A stretch of 64,000 nt of DNA from Bacillota bacterium. GTDB lineage: Bacteria; Bacillota; Sulfobacillia; JABLXB01. Both the position numbers and the translations under genes were made by a program. Positions 10,002 through 18,260 of this stretch are shown here, in pieces. The stretch lies in contig JABLXB010000009.1 of NCBI GenBank assembly GCA_013178305.1, positions 41,114-105,113 of the forward strand, read 5' to 3'. The notes beneath the pieces are model-generated. The model was not told the origin of the DNA, did no database searches, and worked only from the letters and a program-made list of their open reading frames with translations. Position 1 is the first letter of the stretch. Each line of letters starts with the position of its first letter.

Positions 10002-10044
10002 GTTCGAGGGGGCCGTAATCCCCCATACACGGACTCCCTCGAAC
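10002..10044 (+). terminator. Hairpin after leuS
   Basis: GTTCGAGGG (10002-10010) pairs with CCCTCGAAC (10036-10044), with a G5/C5 pairing possible inside the loop. It lacks a good U-tract, so this is a weak terminator call. Confidence 0.4.
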
Positions 10045-10067
10045 ATTTCTCGTGGAACCCACTTTCC

Positions 10068-10091
10068 CGAACACACGTTCTCTGATAAAAT
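10068..10091 (+). promoter_or_regulatory. Possible LexA (SOS) box over a -10 region
   Basis: CGAACACACGTTCT at 10068-10081 matches the Firmicute SOS box CGAAC-N4-GTTC with a perfect GAAC/GTTC inverted repeat. It is followed by a TAAAAT-like -10 at 10086-10091. It lies about 215 bp upstream of comEA with no convincing gene in between. Confidence 0.5.
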
Positions 10092-10305
10092 GGTGGTAGG
10101 AAGTGGGAGACGCGGAAGGCAGGTCGGACGCAGCACCAGATGCCAGGGTTCCGCCGCAAGACGGACTACTCGCCGCTCCGGTACTATGAGGAGGCGGTCG
10201 CATACGTACACGCAGCTACGCCGCCTCACCCTTGTCGAACGAAAACACCCCTTCTGCCGCCCCGCCTGGAAGGGCAACCGGTTGCTGGAATAGAATGGAA
10301 ACAAC
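10092..10305 (+). other. Leader or intergenic region before comEA
   Basis: No recognisable gene is present. Several overlapping short frames exist, including one from ATG 10140 that runs into comEA, but none has a good SD or family features. If the 10068 promoter is real, this is a long 5' leader for comEA. Confidence 0.4.
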
Positions 10306-11028
10306 ATGTTCATGTCGAAAGAAGAGGCCCTGTGCGTTTACGTCCTTACGGGGCTTCTCATTGCCGGTAGCATCGCCCTTCTGTGGGTCAACAGACCCGC
10401 GCGCCCGCCCGAGGGCGCAAGCGCCGCAGCCCCAACCGGCCCCGTATCCTCGACTTCCCGGAACGCTTCGCCGGCTACCGGGGCTCGAGTACCGCCAGTC
10501 GACGCGGGCGACTCGGCGCCCGGCGCGCAATCCGATCCCGGTCATCCGGCCGGCGGCACCCCCGGCGCCGCCTCGCAGGTCGTCGTTCACGTGTCGGGCG
10601 CCGTAAAGCGACCCGGGGTCTACCAGCTCAAGAGGGGTGATAGGGTGGTCGACGCGCTGCAGGCTGCCGGCGGGCCCAGCGCGGATGCCGCTGCCGACGC
10701 GGTTAACCTGGCCCTGAAGGTCGAGGACGGCCAGAGGGTCTACATCCCGTCAAAGAAAGACATCCAGGCCGGCCTCACCTCCCCGCAACCGTGGTTGCCC
10801 GGCGGGGCCGGCGGTGGGCAATACGGGCAGCCAGCGACGGTGAACATCAACATTGCCGGCAAGGAACAGCTGGAGGCTCTGCCCGGAATAGGCCCCGGGC
10901 TGGCAGCGGCCATCATCGACTACAGGCAGCGCAGCGGGGGGTTTCGGAAGATCGAGGACTTGATGAAAGTGGGCGGGATCGGGCCGAAGACATTCGCCCG
11001 CCTGAAACCCCTCGTCACGGTGAACTGA
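10306..11028 (+). CDS. comEA: Competence DNA receptor ComEA
   Basis: The 240-residue protein has one N-terminal membrane segment (about 9-28) and a Pro/Ala/Ser-rich stalk (30-88). A SLBB domain follows (VVVHVSGAVKRPGVYQL, about 90-150). The C-terminal tandem helix-hairpin-helix DNA-binding domain (about 178-240) begins NINIAGKEQLEALPGIGPGLAAAI. ComEA binds incoming double-stranded DNA outside the membrane during transformation. Its partner comEC lies 15 kb downstream at 25585 rather than adjacent, so the com operon is split here. SD sequences are weak at both ATG 10306 and ATG 10312. Confidence 0.93.
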   Translation: MFMSKEEALCVYVLTGLLIAGSIALLWVNRPARPPEGASAAAPTGPVSSTSRNASPATGARVPPVDAGDSAPGAQSDPGHPAGGTPGAASQVVVHVSGAVKRPGVYQLKRGDRVVDALQAAGGPSADAAADAVNLALKVEDGQRVYIPSKKDIQAGLTSPQPWLPGGAGGGQYGQPATVNINIAGKEQLEALPGIGPGLAAAIIDYRQRSGGFRKIEDLMKVGGIGPKTFARLKPLVTVN

Positions 11029-11038
11029 CCCGCTGGAA

Positions 11039-11069
11039 GGCGAGACGCCCGACCCGGGGGCGCCTCGCC
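11039..11069. terminator. Bidirectional hairpin between comEA and the convergent gene
   Basis: GGCGAG-A-CGCCC pairs with GGGCG-C-CTCGCC (one A/C mismatch). It stands between two convergent genes and could end both transcripts, though no clear T-run flanks it. Confidence 0.5.
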
Positions 11070-11113
11070 GGTCGTGGTATGTCCGGTCCAGGCGTGGAGT
11101 GCAGCCTGTCAAA

Positions 11114-11626
11114 TCACTTTACCGCCGCCTGGGCCTGCTCGACGTAGGAGATTGCCGCCTCGAGGTACTCGCTCTTGTCCTCCAGGTTGGCTTTGACCTC
11201 GGCGAGTATGGACTCGGCCTTTTCGAAGTCCTTATCCATCCTGGCCTCGACCAGGTCGATCCGCAGCAGATGATTGGCGTCACCCTCGTCCTTCACCTTC
11301 GCGATGCTCTGTACGGCCTGCCTCAGGTAATCGAGCGCCACGCGCACCTTCTCCGGGTCGAGATCCTTGTTCTTGCGGGCTTCCTCGATGGTCTCCCGGA
11401 ACTCCTTCCGCTCTCTGCGGTAGGTTTCCCAGAGGCCGTGGACCTTTTCGCGGAGCGCCTTGATTTCCTCCAGGTCCCCCTTGATCTCCTCGCGCATCGC
11501 CTTGATCTCGGCCCGCGCCTCGTTCTTGGAGTCGGTGCCCTGCTGGGGCTCGGCCAGGGCTGTCGATGCCAGGGTTACCAGCAGCGCCACTGCCACGACC
11601 AGACTGATGACCCTCTTCGTGTTCAT
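11114..11626 (-). CDS. Secreted coiled-coil protein of unknown function
   Basis: The 170-residue protein has a classical signal peptide (basic MNTKR, hydrophobic core, cleavage after STALA at about residue 25). It is followed by an almost entirely helical, highly charged chain (about 35-110, Glu/Lys/Arg-rich with heptad character) and an Ala-rich C-terminus. No catalytic motif is visible. SD GGAGGG lies directly upstream. It resembles small exported coiled-coil proteins of clostridia; I cannot name the family. Confidence 0.75.
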   Translation of the reverse strand: MNTKRVISLVVAVALLVTLASTALAEPQQGTDSKNEARAEIKAMREEIKGDLEEIKALREKVHGLWETYRRERKEFRETIEEARKNKDLDPEKVRVALDYLRQAVQSIAKVKDEGDANHLLRIDLVEARMDKDFEKAESILAEVKANLEDKSEYLEAAISYVEQAQAAVK

Positions 11627-11699
11627 CCTTTAACCCTCCTCGTATTCCGGCCGGTTCAGCCCGGCCTGTCGTCTTTCGATTGTCATTATGGGATAGGGG

Positions 11700-11856
11700 C
11701 TTTATGGATCCTTTTCACATTCTTTAACAAAAAGCTAAATCAAAAAACAGCATATTTGATCCGCGACCTTGTTTTCGAAGGATTGCCGGCGCAGTGATAG
11801 AAATGGATAGCCAGGGCAAATGTCGAGACCGGTGAGACTGGGCTGGGGGATCGTGT
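11700..11856. other. AT-rich boundary before the restriction-modification pair
   Basis: The stretch 11715-11765 is much richer in A/T than its surroundings and separates GC-rich housekeeping DNA from the lower-GC methylase/nuclease genes. It probably contains their promoter, but no clear -35/-10 pair was found. Confidence 0.4.
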
Positions 11857-14058
11857 ATGATTGAGAAGGATTTTGACGTTTCATTTGTCGCCGACATGGC
11901 CCTACGCGAGAAGCAGATCCAGCAAAACTACCGCCCTATCATTGCCGTCCACAAGTGGTTTGCCAGACGCCCGGGCACGTTGTTCAGGAGCCTCATTCTG
12001 TCAGAATTCGTTGGGGGAGACCTGCAAACCGAGTTCTTCAGATCGCACCAGTTAAGCGGACTGAGAATTGCAGACCCGTTTATGGGCGGCGGAACCCCCT
12101 TAATTGAGGCCAACCGCCTGGGGTGTGACGTGACTGGTTACGATATCAACCCCATGGCCTATTGGGTCGTCCAGCAGGAACTGGGAGGCATCGATCTTGA
12201 TGCCTATCGTACGGCGTCGGTTGGCCTCCAAGAGCAGTTAGAAAAGGTGATGGGAACCTATTACAGAACGAAGTGCCTTCGCTGCGGGTCGGAGGAAGCC
12301 ACTGCTAAGTACTTCATCTGGGTTAAGACGGCGACGTGCAGGATTTGCGGCAAGCCTTTTGACCTTTTTCCTGGTTACTTGCTGGCTGAGGACCGGAGGC
12401 ACCCGAGAAATGTACTGATATGCTGGTCTTGCGGTGAGTTGAACGAGGTTGCTGATCGGGCTCATCCCGGGGTGTGTAGCGCCTGTGGAAGCCTGCTGCA
12501 GATGAGAGGCCCGGCAACCCGAAGTCGATGCGCTTGCCCGCACTGCAATCGGGAGAATTCTTACCCGAGCCCAGACCAAGGTGCGCCAAGACATAGACTC
12601 GTGGCAATCGAGTATTACTGCCCCCAGTGCAAGCCTAGTCACAGCGGTAGGTTCTTTAAGAAGCCGGACGAAGATGACCTTCGAAGATACGACGAATGCT
12701 CGCGACACTTCAGTGAACTTGGCGCTAAGTATGTGCCGGACGATGAAATCCCACCCGGCGATGAAACTGGTCGACTGCACAAATGGGGGTACAAGCTGTA
12801 CCGCGAAATGTTTAACGACAGGCAGCTCCTCGGACTCGAGCTCAGTTGCCGCCTGATTGCGGCCGTAGGCGACCGGTCCATCAGGAACGCACTCGCCACC
12901 AACCTATCGGACCTCCTGAGGTATCAGAACATGCTGTGCCGATATGATACGATGGCCCTCAAGTCGCTGGACGTTTTCTCTGTTCATGGTTTTCCTGTTG
13001 GGCTAATTCAGTGCGAATCGAACTTACTCGGAGTTCAATACAAGACGTCGAACGTGGGTAGTGGTGGCTGGTCCAATATCGTCGACAAGTACACCAGGGC
13101 AAAGCGGTATTGCGGGGAACCCTTCGAGACAGCTCATCGGTACGGCCGCAAAGTTCAGATCCCTGTCCCCGGAGAATGGATCGGCGAAACTCGTACCGGT
13201 ATGATTTCGCACCATAGAGATGTATCACTGCACTGCTCCAGCTCAACGATGAGTGACTTGCCTTCTGAATCTATAGATGCTGTGTTAACCGATCCTCCGT
13301 ATTTTGGTAATGTTCAATATGCCGAGCTTATGGATTTCTGCTATATCTGGCTTCGCCGGCTGGTTGGCGACAGCGATCAGGTGTTTGCAGGGCGGTCAAC
13401 GAGAAGCGAGCATGAACTTACGGGCAATGCCACTATGGAAAGGGGCCTGACTCACTTCACCGAGGGGCTATCGGCAGTGTTCGGTAGAATGGCGCGGGCC
13501 CTGAAGGCCGGCTCACCGCTGGCGTTCACCTATCATCACAATGCGCTTGAAGCCTACTTTCCTGTAGCCGTGGCCATTCTCGACTCAGGACTAGCATGTA
13601 CTGCGTGTATCCCCTGTCCTGCTGAAATGGGTGCCTCTATTCACATCAATGGAACGGGGTCGTCAATCATCGACACGGTCTTTGTGTGCCGGTCTAAGGG
13701 TTCTGTCAGCAGGTCGTCACTTGCGATCGTGCCTGAGGACTTCGCGCGTCTAGTGCGCTATGATCTCCGTCAGTTGAATTCCGACTCGTATCGGCCAGCA
13801 CACGGTGACATTCGTTGTATTGCCTACGGACACCTTATCAGGATGGCAATATGGAACTTGAGATCTGATTGGTCAAATAATCGCGCGACATCCGAGAAGC
13901 TGAAACTGGTGGAGAGGACGATCATAGATTTGGGAGGGTGGCATGAGGTGGAAAAGGCATTGTCTCAGGAGTTATCGTGCAGCCCGTGTCGCCAGCAGTG
14001 GGTCGCCTTAGACGCCCAAACAGAGTACGGAGGATGGTCCGATGAGATATCCTTTTGA
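11857..14058 (+). CDS. Zn-ribbon DNA methyltransferase (DUF1156/COG1743-like)
   Basis: The 733-residue protein begins with the DUF1156-type N-terminus (EKQIQQNYRPIIAVHKWFARRPGTLFRSLI). It then has the SAM-binding motif DPFMGGGT (73-80), a long insert with several CxxC zinc-ribbon pairs (about 138-265), and the catalytic motif DPPY (479-482) in TDPPYFGNVQY. DPPY indicates amino-methylation of adenine or cytosine-N4. Codon use and GC are clearly lower than in flanking genes, a sign of transfer. The last 17 bases overlap the next gene, which looks like a nuclease; together they form a likely restriction-modification unit. Target sequence unknown. Confidence 0.82.
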   Translation: MIEKDFDVSFVADMALREKQIQQNYRPIIAVHKWFARRPGTLFRSLILSEFVGGDLQTEFFRSHQLSGLRIADPFMGGGTPLIEANRLGCDVTGYDINPMAYWVVQQELGGIDLDAYRTASVGLQEQLEKVMGTYYRTKCLRCGSEEATAKYFIWVKTATCRICGKPFDLFPGYLLAEDRRHPRNVLICWSCGELNEVADRAHPGVCSACGSLLQMRGPATRSRCACPHCNRENSYPSPDQGAPRHRLVAIEYYCPQCKPSHSGRFFKKPDEDDLRRYDECSRHFSELGAKYVPDDEIPPGDETGRLHKWGYKLYREMFNDRQLLGLELSCRLIAAVGDRSIRNALATNLSDLLRYQNMLCRYDTMALKSLDVFSVHGFPVGLIQCESNLLGVQYKTSNVGSGGWSNIVDKYTRAKRYCGEPFETAHRYGRKVQIPVPGEWIGETRTGMISHHRDVSLHCSSSTMSDLPSESIDAVLTDPPYFGNVQYAELMDFCYIWLRRLVGDSDQVFAGRSTRSEHELTGNATMERGLTHFTEGLSAVFGRMARALKAGSPLAFTYHHNALEAYFPVAVAILDSGLACTACIPCPAEMGASIHINGTGSSIIDTVFVCRSKGSVSRSSLAIVPEDFARLVRYDLRQLNSDSYRPAHGDIRCIAYGHLIRMAIWNLRSDWSNNRATSEKLKLVERTIIDLGGWHEVEKALSQELSCSPCRQQWVALDAQTEYGGWSDEISF

Positions 14059-15070
14059 GGTGCCTTTCTCCGAGTTGGAAACCAACGTTCAGGACTTCGT
14101 TTCGGTAGTCTTCTCTTCCCTTGAGTCCGAGTTCTTGGTCATGCCAAAGGGGGAAGGCTTCATCAACTACCCATCTTTTGAGAAGGCTTACGAAGTGCTC
14201 AAGCGAGCTACCCGTGGGTTTGAAAGTGTCGAGACCGAGTCCATAATGCTCGTTGCGGTAGAAGAACCGTTGACCCTAATAGTGCTTCGGACTATCCTAG
14301 GGCTTACCTCCTCGGAGTGGGCTTACGTTGCGAGCCAGCGCTCGGACCACCATATTACTCAGGGCTGGGCCCGGTCCTTCGATCGCAACGTTCGAATGGC
14401 TCCCTTCTCGCCTTTGCCTGGTGGTGAGAAGACGCTGAAGCGCGTGAGGACTCTGGTCGATACAGCTTGCCAGATGCTCCAAGAGCCCGTTGAAGACGTT
14501 GGTCCAAACAAGATCCACAGATTCGACAAGGCTGACACCCGAGAGGGCTCAACCGGCCTCAGGAACCTCTCTAGTCTGGGCGTTCCATACTCGATGCTCC
14601 TCTACGAGCGTCTCTTGGGGCGGCCGTTTGCCGGCCACAGGGATTCGGTCTCTGAGCTAGTGGGCGACAATCTGGAGGTCGCAATTGAAGACGAACTTGC
14701 CAAGGCCGGCATAACTTACAGGAAGACCAAGCGGGTAGAGCGCATACCAGGGTTTGATCAATCTCCCGACTTCATTATTCCTACCGAGTTCAACCCCCAG
14801 GTGGTCATTGAAGCGAAGGTGACGGAAGATGACGGAACGGCTCGGGACAAGGTGACTCGCATCCAGCACTTGGCGTCCCTGCGGAGACTGCCAGGAAACG
14901 AAGGCTCTCCCACATTTGAGGTAGTTGCGTGCATAGCCGGTCGGGGATTTGGTGAGCGGCGTGAGGACATGAAGAAGCTTCTCTTGGCGACACACGGTAA
15001 GGTCTTTACACCCAGGACATTGCATCGGCTCGTGGAGTGTACTCGGCTTCGCGAATTCAAGACGAAATAA
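14042..15070 (+). CDS. Putative restriction endonuclease (PD-(D/E)xK fold)
   Basis: The 342-residue protein has a candidate catalytic core in its C-terminal third: PD at 242-243 and EAK at 257-259 (FIIP...VVIEAKV), spaced as in PD-(D/E)xK nucleases. The N-terminal 200 residues show no motif I recognise and may carry DNA recognition. Overlap with the methylase stop by 17 bp implies co-translation, the usual arrangement in compact restriction-modification pairs. GC is lower than in neighbours. Function as a restriction enzyme is inferred from motif plus context. Confidence 0.68.
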   Translation: MRYPFEVPFSELETNVQDFVSVVFSSLESEFLVMPKGEGFINYPSFEKAYEVLKRATRGFESVETESIMLVAVEEPLTLIVLRTILGLTSSEWAYVASQRSDHHITQGWARSFDRNVRMAPFSPLPGGEKTLKRVRTLVDTACQMLQEPVEDVGPNKIHRFDKADTREGSTGLRNLSSLGVPYSMLLYERLLGRPFAGHRDSVSELVGDNLEVAIEDELAKAGITYRKTKRVERIPGFDQSPDFIIPTEFNPQVVIEAKVTEDDGTARDKVTRIQHLASLRRLPGNEGSPTFEVVACIAGRGFGERREDMKKLLLATHGKVFTPRTLHRLVECTRLREFKTK

Positions 15071-15122
15071 TGTCGCAGGAGCATCGATGACCTCAACGGA
15101 TAATTAACGCAAGATGCATAAA

Positions 15123-15153
15123 TGGGCTGGGTGAGCCTTCTGGACCCAGCCCA
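15123..15153 (+). terminator. Hairpin after the restriction-modification pair
   Basis: TGGGCTGGGT (15123-15132) and ACCCAGCCCA (15144-15153) form a perfect 10-bp stem with an 11-nt loop. The downstream tract is only moderately T-rich. Confidence 0.55.
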
Positions 15154-15206
15154 CTATGTCTCTTGCCTCGCGTAGAACCGGTGTGCCGGGCGGTGGGTTG
15201 TATCAA

Positions 15207-15238
15207 TGGGACATGTATCAGTTGCGGTACATGTCCCA
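15207..15238. repeat. Perfect 11-bp inverted repeat, possible mobile-element end
   Basis: TGGGACATGTA (15207-15217) and TACATGTCCCA (15228-15238) are separated by 10 nt. A related GGAACATGTCCC occurs at 15271-15282. Clustered copies of one palindrome in a gene-poor stretch suggest a remnant of a transposable element, but no transposase remains. Confidence 0.45.
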
Positions 15239-15468
15239 CCTGTTTTGGTAAGCCGGGTCTGGATTAGCCTGGAACATGTCCCTTTATTGCTGGGGTTCAG
15301 AGAGTGTTCTTGCAGGCAACGACTGGTCACGACATCGGCACGTTACTTGCTGATATACACATTGGCCCCCGCTGGAAGGGGGAATGCGCTTGGGGGCGCG
15401 GGATGGCGGCATTGCTGCCGGATGAGTCCTCGCAGTATAGAGACAAGCCCGTGTGCCTGTTGAAAGGA

Positions 15469-15663
15469 GTGTGCGCGCGCGACCTCGGCCCAAGGATCCT
15501 GGCCTACCTTCTGGGCTGGGGAAAGATGGCCTTCCCCGGACCCAGGGGCGAATGGTGGCTGTTCAGCCTGGTGCCGGTTCTTGGAGGTATCTCCGGTGGT
15601 CTTGTGTTCCACAGAGTCATCCTTCCGTGCTATCCGCTGGACGAGGCGAGTAAAATCAGCAAG
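15469..15663 (+). pseudogene. C-terminal remnant of a GlpF-like aquaglyceroporin
   Basis: The frame reads ARDLGPRILAYLLGWGKMA, followed by a hydrophobic helix PVLGGISGGLVFHRVI. ARDLGPR is the second NPA-box region of MIP-family glycerol facilitators (normally N-P-A-R-D), and the following segment is their last transmembrane helix. Everything upstream of this point is missing and the Asn-Pro before Ala is replaced. The open frame extends from 15304 to 15693, but only this part looks like a protein family. It is a truncated, non-functional leftover. Confidence 0.6.
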
Positions 15664-15756
15664 ACGGCTTCGGCCAGCGCATCGGGCGACTGATTGACCT
15701 GGTCGCCGCTGGATTCCTGTTAACGGGACCCCCAAAAAAAACAGGAGGGATGGGTA

Positions 15757-17058
15757 ATGTCAGACAGGCCAAAAGTGGCAGTGGTAAAGACCCCCAAGCT
15801 CGAGGGCACCGATGGTTTTCTGGGCGGCAAGTTCGTCCGGTACGATGAAGACGTGGCCGCCATCAGGGCTGCCGTGGACAGCGCCGTCAGGCTCGCCATC
15901 GGCTCTCTTGATGCCATCATCAAGCCGGGCGACAAGGTGCTCATCAAGCCCAACCTTGCCTTTCAGGCGCCTCCGGAAAGCTTCGCGGTGGTCGATCCGC
16001 GCGCAATCGAGGCGGTGACCGCCTATGTGAAGGAGTACTCCAGGGCGGGCGAGGTCTGGGTCGGGGATAATCCCTCGCTTGGGATGCATGTAGGCCGCGC
16101 CAAACCTGCCTTTGAGGTCTCCGGCATGGAGGCTGCCGCCAGGAGGGGTGGGGCGGATCGCGTTATCTACTTCGACGAGACCGAAGTAGTCGAGGTAGAC
16201 ATCCCCCAGGCCAAGGTGTTCAAGAAGGCCACGGTTTTCAAGCCCTTCCTGGACGCCGACGTGGTCATCAACCTTCCCAAGATGAAGGTGCACCTGGCCG
16301 GTACCGTGACGCTCGGGCTGAAGAACTGGAACGGGATCATCCCCAACGTCCACCCGCACGGCCAGCAGCAGGGCGCCCACCGCGCCGATCTGGGCCAGAA
16401 GTTTGCGGACCTCTACAGGGTACGCAAGCCCGACTTGACCATCATTGATGCCATCATCGGGATGGAAGGCCAGGGGCCTCACGCCGGGACGCCGGTTGAG
16501 ATGAATCTGGTCATCGCCGGAACCGATACCGTTGCGGTCGACGCCGTCACGTCCAGCATCATGGGATTCGAGCCTATCGAGATCCCCGCTGTGCGCTGCG
16601 CGGCCACCGAGGGCCTCGGGGTCATGGATCTGGAGCAAATCGAGATCCTGGGCGAGCCCCTGGAGAAGGTGCGCCGGTTCTTCAAGCGCCCGAACGGCGA
16701 TCCCGTTGGAATGTATCCGGGTTTCACCGTGTACTCGCAGCAGACCTGCCCGGGCTGCTATGTGAACGTCAGGGGCGCTCTTGACTCATTCAAGAACAGC
16801 GGTTTCAAGATGCCGGATTTCATTAAGGAACGCGGTGAGGTTGTGGTAGTGGCCGGCGGGGTCCCCGATTTGGATCCAGAGTTCACACGAGGCAAGCACC
16901 TCTTCGTGGTTGGCGACTGCTGGGAGTACTTCCCCTCGGCTCCGAAGGTCCGGGAGGCGGCGACGCTGGCCAAGACGGTCACCAAGTACCCTGGCTGCGC
17001 TCCCGTGTACATCTTTGCTCAGATGAACGCTGATTTGCAGAATCTGGCCAGAGGTTGA
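15757..17058 (+). CDS. DUF362 domain-containing protein
   Basis: The 433-residue protein belongs to the DUF362 family: KPGDKVLIKPNLAFQAPPE near residues 55-75, the central LPKMKVHLAGTVTLGLKN block and the VDAVTSSIMGF motif. Two cysteines in QQTCPGCYVN (about 329-332) could bind metal. The reaction is unknown for most of the family; some relatives are fused to ferredoxin domains. It is the first gene of a tight cluster with a lipoyl domain, an SDR, LipB and a ketoacyl synthase. SD AGGAGGG (15741-15747) precedes ATG 15757. Confidence 0.85.
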   Translation: MSDRPKVAVVKTPKLEGTDGFLGGKFVRYDEDVAAIRAAVDSAVRLAIGSLDAIIKPGDKVLIKPNLAFQAPPESFAVVDPRAIEAVTAYVKEYSRAGEVWVGDNPSLGMHVGRAKPAFEVSGMEAAARRGGADRVIYFDETEVVEVDIPQAKVFKKATVFKPFLDADVVINLPKMKVHLAGTVTLGLKNWNGIIPNVHPHGQQQGAHRADLGQKFADLYRVRKPDLTIIDAIIGMEGQGPHAGTPVEMNLVIAGTDTVAVDAVTSSIMGFEPIEIPAVRCAATEGLGVMDLEQIEILGEPLEKVRRFFKRPNGDPVGMYPGFTVYSQQTCPGCYVNVRGALDSFKNSGFKMPDFIKERGEVVVVAGGVPDLDPEFTRGKHLFVVGDCWEYFPSAPKVREAATLAKTVTKYPGCAPVYIFAQMNADLQNLARG

Positions 17059-17110
17059 TGCCTGGCCGCGGCGCGGCAATGTAGACTGAACCTGCGTCAG
17101 GCTCCCGCCT

Positions 17111-17151
17111 TTGCCCCCCTGTTCGGCGGTGCGACCGGAACAGGGGGGCAA
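17111..17151 (+). promoter_or_regulatory. Strong 14-bp hairpin between DUF362 gene and lipoyl gene
   Basis: TTGCCCCCCTGTTC (17111-17124) and GAACAGGGGGGCAA (17138-17151) form a perfect stem. No U-tract follows. It may attenuate or protect the transcript, setting different levels for the two flanking genes. Confidence 0.5.
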
Positions 17152-17174
17152 GGGGCGGAAGGAGGCGATTCCCA

Positions 17175-17405
17175 GTGACGGAAGTCGTTGTGCCGCGGTT
17201 CGCCGAGGGAGGCACCAAGATCAGGCTGGTGTCCTGGTTCAAAAAAGAGGGCGACACCGTGACAGCCGGTGAAAGCATGGCCGAGGCCAGCACCAGTAAG
17301 GTCTCGGTCTTCATCGAGGCCCCCGTTGGTGGAAGAGTGGCTCGGATACTGTGCCACCAGGGCAGCGAGGTGTCCGTCGGCCAGGCGCTCGCGCTGATCG
17401 AGTAG
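17175..17405 (+). CDS. Free-standing lipoyl-domain protein
   Basis: The 76-residue protein is one biotinyl/lipoyl domain with nothing else attached. It has the beta-turn lysine in EASTSKVSVF (K42) where E2 subunits have ETDKA, and the closing G-Q-A-L-A-L-I-E. Lack of the AMKM motif argues for lipoyl, not biotin. It would be a mobile swinging-arm carrier. Most lipoyl domains are fused to E2 enzymes or are GcvH; a solitary E2-type domain next to lipB is unusual. GTG 17175 follows SD GGAAGGAGG. The SDR gene starts 34 bp later. Confidence 0.85.
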   Translation: MTEVVVPRFAEGGTKIRLVSWFKKEGDTVTAGESMAEASTSKVSVFIEAPVGGRVARILCHQGSEVSVGQALALIE

Positions 17406-17438
17406 GCCAGACTTTCTCCGGCAGGGAGGAGCAGGACC

Positions 17439-18185
17439 ATGATTCTTGGTGATAAGGTGGCCATCGTGACCGGGGGTGGCGGGGGTATAGGCCGCGAGAT
17501 CGCACTGAGACTATCCGCCGAGGGCGCCGCCATCGCCGTGGCGGACATCGACGGAGTGGCGGCAGCGGAGGTTGCGGAACTCGCCGCGTCGAGGGGCGGT
17601 CGCGCGGTAGCCGTGCCCTGCGATGTACGGCGGGTCGAGGACGTCGACGAACTCGTCGCCCGCACGCTCGACGCCTTTGGCGCCATCAACGTCCTGGTTA
17701 ACAACGCGGGCATATTCCCGGTCCGGCTTTTCAGCGAGATGACCGAAGAGGACTGGGACCAGGTCATGGCCGTCAATCTCAAGGGCGTATTCCTGGTCAC
17801 GAGAGCCGTCTATGGGCATATGAGGCGGCGAAAGCACGGGAAGATCATCAACATTGCTTCCGTGGCCGGCCGGTCGGGTGTGGTGGGCTTTGTCCATTAC
17901 TCGACGTCAAAAGCGGGGTTGATCGGCTTCACCAGGAGTCTGGCATGTGAGGCCGCACAATACGGTATTCAGGTTAATGCCGTTGCCCCCGGCATCATCG
18001 AAACGGATACCGCCCGGGACACCTTTCCGGCGTCCGCCCTCAGGGACTACGTCGCGAGGGTACCGGCCGCGAGATTGGGCCGGCCGGATGATGTATCGGG
18101 CATGGTCGTTTTCCTGGCTTCGCCTGCCGCGGATTACATTACGGGCCAGGCTCTCGCCGTCGACGGCGGCTATACGATGGTATAG
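17439..18185 (+). CDS. SDR-family oxidoreductase (FabG-like)
   Basis: The 248-residue classical short-chain dehydrogenase/reductase has the cofactor motif TGGGGGIG (11-18), NNAG (88-91), and the catalytic S141, Y154 and K158 in YSTSK. The C-terminus has the ITGQALAVDGGYTMV ending common to FabG and related acyl reductases. Substrate cannot be fixed from sequence; a neighbouring ketoacyl synthase and LipB suggest 3-oxoacyl reduction, while the AcoR-like regulator would also fit an acetoin/diol dehydrogenase. Confidence 0.88.
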   Translation: MILGDKVAIVTGGGGGIGREIALRLSAEGAAIAVADIDGVAAAEVAELAASRGGRAVAVPCDVRRVEDVDELVARTLDAFGAINVLVNNAGIFPVRLFSEMTEEDWDQVMAVNLKGVFLVTRAVYGHMRRRKHGKIINIASVAGRSGVVGFVHYSTSKAGLIGFTRSLACEAAQYGIQVNAVAPGIIETDTARDTFPASALRDYVARVPAARLGRPDDVSGMVVFLASPAADYITGQALAVDGGYTMV

Positions 18186-18260
18186 GGGTGCTTCTCACTG
18201 CTCATGGCTTATGCCGGTGGCGCTCGATGCGGTGGTACAATTGACGTGGAGGTGTTGTCC

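Noticed and set aside
8880..10313. 477-codon minus-strand frame opposite leuS
   Set aside because: Shadow of leuS and its downstream region, with no family features and no SD.
10140..10370. 76-codon frame starting MPGFRRKTDYSPLRYYEEAV
   Set aside because: It begins in a protein-like way but has no SD, runs into comEA in another frame and becomes low-complexity.
15757..16638. Long minus-strand frame opposite the DUF362 gene
   Set aside because: Coding-strand statistics and the DUF362 match are on the plus strand.
17060..17085. Possible sigma-54 promoter (GG-N10-GC) before the lipoyl gene
   Set aside because: Only the GG and GC dinucleotides fit in a GC-rich background; the flanking consensus bases do not match.
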